Assembly (NCBI GenBank): GCA_030704615.1
Contig: CM060733.1
Span: 32,118,001 to 32,182,000 of the forward strand
Source: Takakia lepidozioides
Lineage: Eukaryota > Streptophyta > Takakiopsida > Takakiales > Takakiaceae
Direction of reading: 5' to 3'
Length of the DNA: 64,000 nucleotides
In this document: in pieces, positions 1 through 7,900 of the stretch
Numbering within the stretch: the stretch's first letter is position 1
How the letters are laid out: the number at the start of each line of letters is the position of its first letter
Notes under the pieces: model-generated
The model's database searches: none
Seen by the model: the letters and a program-made list of their open reading frames with translations, nothing else
Told to the model about the DNA's origin: nothing
Position numbers and translations under genes: made by a program

Positions 1-52
1 CCGATATCCGACTGACAGGTGTGCTCATGACGGATGAGGACTGGGGAAGTGA

Positions 53-74
53 TGAATTTCGGCGCCGAAATTCA
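53..74. repeat. Perfect 22-bp palindrome, core TTTCGGCGCCGAAA
   Basis: Positions 53-74 read identically on both strands. The central 14 bases are TTTCGGCGCCGAAA and the outer arms are TGAA/TTCA. It is one of six related elements in the first 3.2 kb. Confidence 0.9.
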
Positions 75-102
75 AATGTTTGTGTATGAATGCACTTGCA
101 TA

Positions 103-130
103 GGATGAATTTTGGCGCCAAAATTCATCC
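103..130. repeat. Perfect 28-bp palindrome, core TTTTGGCGCCAAAA
   Basis: Positions 103-130 are a perfect 28-bp palindrome. The core contains TTTGGCGC on both strands, which matches the E2F/DP consensus (TTTSSCGC) in both orientations. The arms extend to GGATGAAT/ATTCATCC, longer than in the neighbouring copy at 53-74. Regulatory use is only a possibility. Confidence 0.9.
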
Positions 131-268
131 GTCCGCTGATGAAACGTGCCGACCTGACTGTTGAATGTCGATTGGCGGTTTGATTTCATGGCGGTTGGGT
201 TTCATGATCTGCGGATAATGCATTCAATGCCGGCTGCTGTGGGAACAGCATCCGGTGAATGGAACGGT

Positions 269-284
269 ATTTCGGCGCCGCAAT
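269..284. repeat. Imperfect GGCGCC palindrome
   Basis: The element reads ATTTCGGCGCCGCAAT and carries one mismatched pair. It is the reverse complement of the ATTGCGGCGCCGAAAT form seen at 1816-1831 and 3078-3093, so this variant occurs in both orientations. Confidence 0.75.
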
Positions 285-1810
285 TCGGATAAAGCGTCTT
301 CTACTGCTGGTTTGAACAGGCACGCGTCGCGTTCCAGACGACTTCATCCGTCCGAACTTGTCAGGGGTCGCAATCTCTTCATCACCCACGGTGGCAACGC
401 TTGGGGAGACGTGGTTGCTTGTGCATCTGTTCGTGCACAGTCGTTGCATGTTCCACCGCTTCGCTCTCTCGCTCTTTGCCCTTATGCGGTGACATTCTTA
501 TGCGTTTCTTCTCCTTATGCAGCATAGTATTAGCTTAGAGTTTGTGGAAGGTCAGGCAACTCCGGCGCAGAGAAGGAGGACGCAAGATTTTGGGAAGTCG
601 CTGACGACACGACTGAAGCTCCGTCTCATGTAAGAAATGCAGACCTCGTTATCCGGAGACTCGGATCGCCCACCAGTGAGAGATTCGTGCTTCGCGGATC
701 TGAAGCCCTCCATACGCACTATTCCTTTTACACCCTTTTTTATTTGCATGCAGTGTGCCATGTTTTCCTGTTTGTTTGACATGAGAGCTGGGGAGGGATC
801 GCAGGGGGCGACCCAACATAGTCAACTTTGGATAATCCTGCCTGGGTGTTGCGCTCGCAAGCTGGAAGTGCATCGAGGCAGGCGATTCCTCACAGAACAC
901 CTCAGAAATCGCCTCAGAAAAACCCACTTAGAGTCCGGAAGCCGAGGAAGCAAAATAAGCCCATGGCTTCGCCTGTAAAACCACTTGGGAGACTGGAAGT
1001 CGAGATATTGGGTTTGCAGGCAGTTTCACAAAACATGGATACGGTGGAGGCCGCTGCAGATGTCGGAATCGGATCTGCAGAAGGGCGGCCCATTGAGCTG
1101 ACAGAAGCTGAGGACGACAACGTGGTGCGACTTGACGACTTCCCAGGAGATCAGAACCTGGTGGAGCTTGTGAAGAAGCAAAACCTCCAGGACAGCAGAC
1201 AGGCTGGTGAGAGAGGTGAGAGAAGTCAAAAACTGGTGGCGGGTATGCTCATGAGTGCACGAGACATGAACATAGCAGCAAACAGGTTGCTGGCAGAGAC
1301 TTGTAGCAACATAGGCCACGTTTTGGGCTCCATGGTATATCCCGAGAATCTGAAAGTTCCTTTGTGTCGCATGGTTAGCCTTCCAGTAGTAAGACAAACA
1401 CTGCAAGGGGACATCGACCGACTGAAGCACAACTTCAGAGAGGGGTACAGACAGGGATCGACAGCATTCTACGTCTCCATTGAGAATGACCAGGGTGTCA
1501 CAAGGGGCCCCACTGCAGAGGAGCTTCAGAATTGGAGCCCCCACTGGCACATTGTAAATCCCGAGTTTGAAGCCTCTCTGAAGACTAATACTACATTCAC
1601 ACACATGACATGAAAGATGTTCTTCGTCTGTACGGGAACCACATGATGTTTGCCTGGACATAGTACATAGCTGAAATGCATCCGCAAAATATCGATTGGC
1701 ATTACATGGTGGACTGCATTGTCATGAAGGTGGACGTGAGGGACAGATGACTGCTGAAGGGTGCCATGGCGGATATGAATCTGTAAGTACAGTACTATAT
1801 CCTTCTGTAG

Positions 1811-1836
1811 TGCCTATTGCGGCGCCGAAATAGGCA
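1811..1836. repeat. 26-bp GGCGCC palindrome, one mismatched pair
   Basis: The arms TGCCTATT/AATAGGCA flank a GGCGCC core. All pairs match except 1819/1828. The outer arm differs completely from those at 53-74 and 103-130 yet is itself symmetric. It lies in a probable intron of the decayed gene. Confidence 0.85.
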
Positions 1837-3073
1837 ATGTTCTTGACTGTCACCCACTGTATGAACTGAAAATTGGATTGTTGTACTGAAATCTGGTTAT
1901 TTTGATATCATAGTTTCATGTTGTTTTTTTTTTTTTTCTCCATGGCAGGGTAACAGAGAGGGCCTTCGTGGAAACTCACCTGGCACATACGCTCTACAGA
2001 GTGCAAGAAGTGGGCACGGCACCGCTGACGGACTTCCAAAAATCCCTCGATCCCGAGTTGTACAGGAAGTCCCTTGTAAAAGCAGATTGCACCTGGTACC
2101 GACCAACACTGGACGCCATGGTGGAGATCCTCTATTCGGTGAGGTTCATCTCAAATTTCCCGATTTAATGCTATTTGTTGCAGGGATTAGTGGCCTGATT
2201 GTATCCGCTGGGTATGGGAATGTAGACGAATATTAGGGATGACTTGGCCTATGCCAAAAGACAGTTCTTTTGAGAGTGATGCCCCCAACAAGGCGGACGC
2301 GTCGATAGAGAGTCACATTGTGCAGGCAGGGAGGCAATAACGGACCAAGTATAGGTCCAAACTTGTGAAGCAAGTTGCAATCGCTAACCCTGGCCTTGGT
2401 ACCGAGTTCCTGGCGGAGATAAGACTGCATTACTTTAGACCCATGAAACTGGAAATGTCCATGGAGAAGCTTCATCATATCGCAGCGTCCTGTGTTGAGC
2501 CGGCGGAGAAGGTTAGTATGTGTTTGTTCTTGTTTTGTGTCTTCTTGCGATTCTCATGATGAGGTTCTTTTATCTAACCGATGTTAGGCCATGCAGACGA
2601 GGTGGCTGCGAATCTGGAACGGCCATACAAACACGAAGCTGCTGTACCACTTTCCCATCGAGCCAACTGACGACAAAATGAACGACTGGCTAAATGTGAT
2701 GACTTGGTGACCTCAGATATAATGTCCTCTTCTTCTGTGTGTTGGACATCATCGCAATTTCAAATTCATGAATGTTTTGGAGACCTGCAATGCTGCAGGT
2801 ACTGACCCACGCCCAGGAGCAATTGGATTGCAACACCACCTCTTTCAAATTACAGATCGATTGGACGAAACCGGAGACAATGGAGAACTACGTGCAGTCC
2901 TGGCGAGGGCGCTTCGCAAACATTTTTTTCAGATAAATTGCAAAGGCAAGACGCAGCATATACATCGAAGAGCAGGAGGGTGCCGACAAAGCGGCTATGC
3001 GAGTCATGTTCAGGTAATCTGCTGCCACTGCATCCCCCTATTTGCAGTTTTGAGAATTTAGCCAAGCAGCGGT

Positions 3074-3097
3074 GGGTATTGCGGCGCCGAAATATCC
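3074..3097. repeat. 24-bp GGCGCC palindrome with two mismatched pairs
   Basis: The arms are GGGTATT and AATATCCC around the core GCGGCGCCGA. It lies in a probable intron of the decayed gene. It shares the ATTGCGGCGCCGAAAT variant core with the element at 1811-1836. Confidence 0.75.
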
Positions 3098-3142
3098 CTT
3101 TACAAGATGTGAATGCTGGGTAATTGGGGCACGCTCCATTGC

Positions 3143-3162
3143 GTATTTCGGTGCTGAAATAC
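3143..3162. repeat. 20-bp palindrome with GGCGCC decayed to GGTGCT
   Basis: GTATTTC and GAAATAC arms flank GGTGCT. Both differences from GGCGCC are C-to-T changes, one of them at the central CpG. It sits 46 bp from the element ending at 3097. Confidence 0.7.
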
Positions 3163-4250
3163 CTTCTGCATTCAGAACTTCCTCTTGCATGATGCATCAG
3201 TAGCATGATTTTTGTTGAAGTGGCTCGTGATTGCAGGTACATAAATTTTGCTCTCATTCCGTCCGGAACCATTCAAAGGGTTCCACCATTCTTCCTGGCG
3301 TGGAGGACATCTGGAGGTCGTGGTACGATGTACACAAAAGTAATGGCAAATGAGTGGCATGCCGAGCATTTGGTAGACTGTCCCTGGTATGTGGATCTCC
3401 TCTGGTTGGGGATCCAAATGCGCCTTCATAGCCCGGACATTCGCTTCCTTCTTCAAGTTAACCTCCGAGGGATCAACGGTCCCACTTGAAAGCAGAGGAG
3501 GCAACAAAGCAGAAAGCACTGAGAAAGTCAGCCAAGGCGGCAGCGTTGGTGAAGGACAGATAGAGAAGTAGAGCAGCCCAAAGACAGAACGCGCAAACAG
3601 GGGCAAGAGACGAAGAGCCCCACACCCAAGAAGAAGAAGCTGCAACATAGTCAGCCAGATGACGAGGATTCCGACGACAATTTCTAGCATGATAACACCC
3701 AGGGGGCCACATCTCGTCCGAAAATTCACAAGGGCCAGCGCTCCGGGGGTTCAGCTGCGAAGAGATCACTATACGAGGATGCATTTGGCAAACCCTACCA
3801 TGCGGTGCACATTGCGGGCAGGGAAGTCCTCAAAACACCCACAATTGTGGAGTGTGTAATGAAAATTTCCTAACTGCTCTGACCAAAAGGCTGGTGAAAA
3901 CGAGATTGAGGAAAGCGATTGAGGCCCACCAGGGGAAGATGAAGAGGAAGACCACTGCCAACGATATCGAGGACACTCCCGGCTACACAAAGATGATGGA
4001 GTATTTTGTGGCGATGAGCCAAGGCAAAAAGAGCATAGTCTGGGGCAGGGCGATGAAAGCCTCCATCGACATGATTCTTGTGAATATCCCGGATGGACAG
4101 AGGACTGGGGTCACTACCGTGGTGGAACAAGTACGACGAAAGATACTAGAGCCAGACATTCGGGTTCGCAGCCAACATGTTGGATGACGACGATTGTATT
4201 GTTGTGCTAACACCCAATGGAGAAGTCACTGAGAATGATATCAAATAAGC

Positions 4251-4971
4251 TGGACAGTTTAGTTGAGGGACATGATTGTTCACCCTTGTACAATTTTGTT
4301 TTGCCTTGTTTTGAGCGGATGGCACTGTTACCATCTTCTATGTCATTCCTCTCTACCTCTACGCTTCTCTCAATTTCGCCTCCTTGCACCCACACCATTC
4401 ATATCAGTTGCAATGTTCGAAATCCTTCGAGAAGCTGTGAAATTTTCGGAAATCCGCGTGTCATCCAGCGGTCATTCAAAGGTGCTGCGGGGCGGTCTTT
4501 TCGACTGATTGACCCCACAAAGCATTTACAGGTACAAGCATTCTTGGGTCCGAACTCTGTGGGACATTCTTGCTATGACGTCTCAGTGATTTCTAGGTTT
4601 AACGACACCTCGTTTACATTGAAATGATTGCTTCTCGAGCAAAATGACAATACGCTCTATGTGTGTGGACAATATCCTCATTTTTGTCCCTCCTAATCCA
4701 CAGACTATAAATGAACTGATGGAGAGATAAGATAGAGTCACGCACATTGAATTCTTCTGAGTGGACAGATCGTATTTAACAGGCACAGGAGCAAACATAG
4801 GCCTTTGCAGGATCTCCTGCCATGAATGATGGGTCGACTCAGTTTGTGGTTTGCATCATGGCACAGTCGGTTATTGATGACACATGTGAGATCCTTGATC
4901 GATCAAGCTAGTCTGACTCTTTCACCTAATACTGCCGGTTGTAGGAGGATGCAAGGACCAATCACTATCGT
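4251..4971. other. Intergenic region upstream of the SDR gene
   Basis: I see no convincing gene. An ATG at 4822 opens a short frame that ends in TAG before the first recognisable SDR exon. It could belong to 5' UTR or an upstream exon, but no family resemblance supports it. Confidence 0.35.
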
Positions 4972-7900
4972 ATGTGCAGGGCTGCACTGTCATCGACCGG
5001 AGCATCTAGTCAACGACATGTTATCATCACAGGCGGCAATACTGGTGAGGTATCAACTATTGTTGGTGGTTCCAGATCTCTCTTTTATTTGAAAATGGGG
5101 GGACTCTCTGGCCACGAGGTGATGGGAAGCAAAGGTTTGTTGATATTCCTCCTCCCTCCCACATTTCTTCTTCAAAGACAACTGAACTGGATATAACTCC
5201 TGCTGCCTCAAATTCGCAATCCTCCCTGACCTCTACCCCCAACTCTCTCCCCAGGCCTTTCTTCTTCAAGAGAATTGGCTCTGAAAGAACTCCTCTTATC
5301 TCTGCAAAATCAAAGGAGAGGTGGGGCCGGATGTGGTTGAAGCTTGCAAGTTTGCCTCAAAATACAGCTTTAAGCAAATGTGGACCATGGGGTGTTTTGA
5401 TTTGGCAGGTATAGGGAAAGCAACAGCCACAGAACTGGCAAGGCAGGGCATGTCTATCACTCTTGGTGAGCCGTTGATGTTATTAAGCAGTGTATTCACA
5501 ATAGCATTTTGTAGTCCCTACATGGTATAGACTGTACTCATAAGAGGTTGTTTGCCGTAGCCTTGTGGCCATTGACCTACATGGTATAGAGTTATATCAG
5601 AAGTTGGCTTTCACTGTATGCTGAATGTGCATGAAGTGGAGATTTACTTGTGAGGTCAGAGGACTAGACTGGTATCTTAACATCTGATGGAAATGGACCA
5701 AACAAATTCTCAAGGGTGAGAATGCATTGTTAGTAACAGACAGTGTAATTGCAAATTGTGCATCATATAGATTTGTCAGTGATGTGGAACTTGGAGAACT
5801 AGGAAGCTTTCACATTTGAACGGATGGTGGGTTGGCTCAAGGAAGCATGCAGGAATAGGGAGAAGGGGGAGGCAGCTGTAGCAGATATTGTCCGCATCAC
5901 CAACAACCCTTCTGTCAGGTGGGTACATCTTGGTTTCTTTGAGTTTTAGACTCAGCTGGGTTACCAGAGTACTGAGAACTACTGGAAAGGGAATGGTTCT
6001 CTGCTATCGAATTTTTCTTGGTTGGACGATCCCAGAGGGATATGAAGCTTATCAACAATTTAAAAGTTCAAATTATCATCAAGGTCAACGCCTACGGTGT
6101 TAAACATCCTACTGTGCACTCGTTCGTTATAATCTCGGTGTTGGGTAAACAAGTCTGTATATGTCTCAGTTTGGTCTTTCAACAAATGTATGACCTTACT
6201 TTGTCATCTCCTACCTATGTTGCTAACCTCACAGAACTGGCTTGGCTATGTGGGAAGGTCCATGTGCTGTGATCTGGCATCATTAGGCTCTGTGCGCCAA
6301 TTTGTTGAGGAGTATTTGGACCAGGGCTTTCCATTACATGTGCTGGTAAGTACTGCATGGGTGTTTGTTCAACTATCCCTACTCTCTTGCTCTGTCTGGC
6401 CACAAGGCTATGGCAAACAACGTCTTATGAGTACATTCTCTTGCTCCCTCTTTCTGCCCAAACTGGCGTGGGGCCTATGGCCACAAGGCTTCGGCAAACA
6501 AAGTCTAATGAGTACATTCTGTTGCTCTCTCTCTGTCTCTCTAACTTAGACTAGGCTAAGTCTCTAGAATCCATTCAAGTGGGGGTGCTTAAGGAGTGTA
6601 TGTCAGCATGCTCCAAAACAGCCAATGTGGCTGTTCGGGGTGAGTTTGGCATTCCATCCTTAAGCTCCCGACGAGATGAATTCAAGGTCAGATGGTGGGG
6701 TCAGCTGCAACTGCCCAACACTAGATATCCTAAGTTAATCGACTCTATATCTTGGAAACAGGACCGCCCTGTCAAACAGGCTAAGTCCTGGCAGAAGAGA
6801 GTAGAAGAGATTCTCAAGGACCTGGACCTGGATCCGCAAGTCTTGACCCTGCTGGATAAATCTGACTTCGAGGCTGTAGTGTCCAAAGCCATGTCTGTTG
6901 CCATGAGATTGTCTGATGAAAATGAAGTTAGGCAGAAAACTTCCCTGAACTTGTTTCCAGTCAGTGACATGGGGGAGGACATCTTGGATGACCTCAAGGG
7001 TCTACCCACTCTCGGCACTAGACTGAAATTTAAACTCGCAGGAAGCCTACCTTTGAACAGCAAACAGAAGCAGAGAGGAAAGGGAGAGTGCAATTGCCCG
7101 TTGTGTGGGCAATCTGAAGACAGTATTCATTTTCTGATACACTGTCCGGGGTTCTCTCACCAAAGAGACGCTCTCTTCAACTCTATCAAGGGAATTGTGC
7201 CTGTACCCCTGTTTACCAACTTTGAAAGTCTCGAGGCTGAGCCAAAAGCCCAGGCCCTCCTGAGGCCTAGTTTTTGGGCAAATCACACACAGCAGATTGA
7301 TGCTTGTGTGAAGGGATTTCTAGAGGATATCTGGAAAACCCGGATTAATTCTTTATATGAAGGTAAGTCTTACTACCAACGTCAGCCCCTGACAGAGGTA
7401 GGTTCTGTCCCTTTTGTTCCCGCTCAAACTGGGCGCGGGGTCAATGGCCACAAGGCTATGGCAAACAACGTCTTATGAGTACAATCTCTAACTTAGACTA
7501 CACTTCTGCCGTGTGGGTTGGCAACTCCAACCATGCCAAAACCTTAGATTTCATTCAGTTTTGGGTGCTAAAAGAGAGCATATTAGTGTAGCATAGCTAA
7601 CATGGCTGTTCGGGGCGAGTTTAGCATACCACATTTGAGCTCTTGAGGGGGCAGTTGATTCACATGCCTAATACTAGATACCCTAAGACGATCGACTCTA
7701 TTTCTTGGTGTTAAACAAAGTCCTGGCAGAAAAAGGTACATGGGATTTTAATTGCCTGAATACTAGGCATGAAGAACTGACCCTGCTGATGAAGTCATGG
7801 GAGAGGACTTAAGGATCATCTGAAGGCCTACCTACCCTCAGAACTAGACTGAAATTTAAACCCAGTCCAGGGATTCTACCTTTGAACAATAAATAGATGC

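Larger units (their letters stand above)
1..827. other. 5' intergenic stretch with palindromes
   Basis: I see no convincing coding exon here. The recognisable content is three GGCGCC-centred palindromes (listed separately). Short open frames exist on both strands but lack family resemblance and plausible splice context. It may be the upstream region of the decayed gene that starts near 828. Confidence 0.4.
828..4250 (+). pseudogene. Decayed multi-exon gene, family unrecognised (possibly ParB/sulfiredoxin-like core)
   Basis: I do not recognise this family. A 261-codon open stretch at 828-1613 is followed by more protein-like segments separated by splice-like junctions: up to a GTAAGT at about 1786, then 1948-2138, about 2367-2511, about 2588-2710, about 2800-3012, about 3237-3486 and about 3680-4187. 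Around 1604-1680 it meets a TGA, a one-base shift and a TAG. Re-reading across the shift reveals a GNH motif followed by FAW, after a segment that reads VSLPVVRQTLQGDIDRLKHN. This recalls the DGNHR-type motif of ParB/sulfiredoxin-fold proteins, but that is weak inference. The 3' part is Lys/Arg rich. With several stops and shifts it is unlikely to make the full protein. Its introns hold further GGCGCC palindromes. It could be one member of a multicopy lineage-specific family. Confidence 0.4.

Noticed and set aside
4822-4971. Upstream ATG frame as the SDR start
   Set aside because: The frame meets TAG before the Rossmann exon. The ATG at 4972 gives an in-frame protein of normal family length, although an extra 5' exon cannot be excluded.
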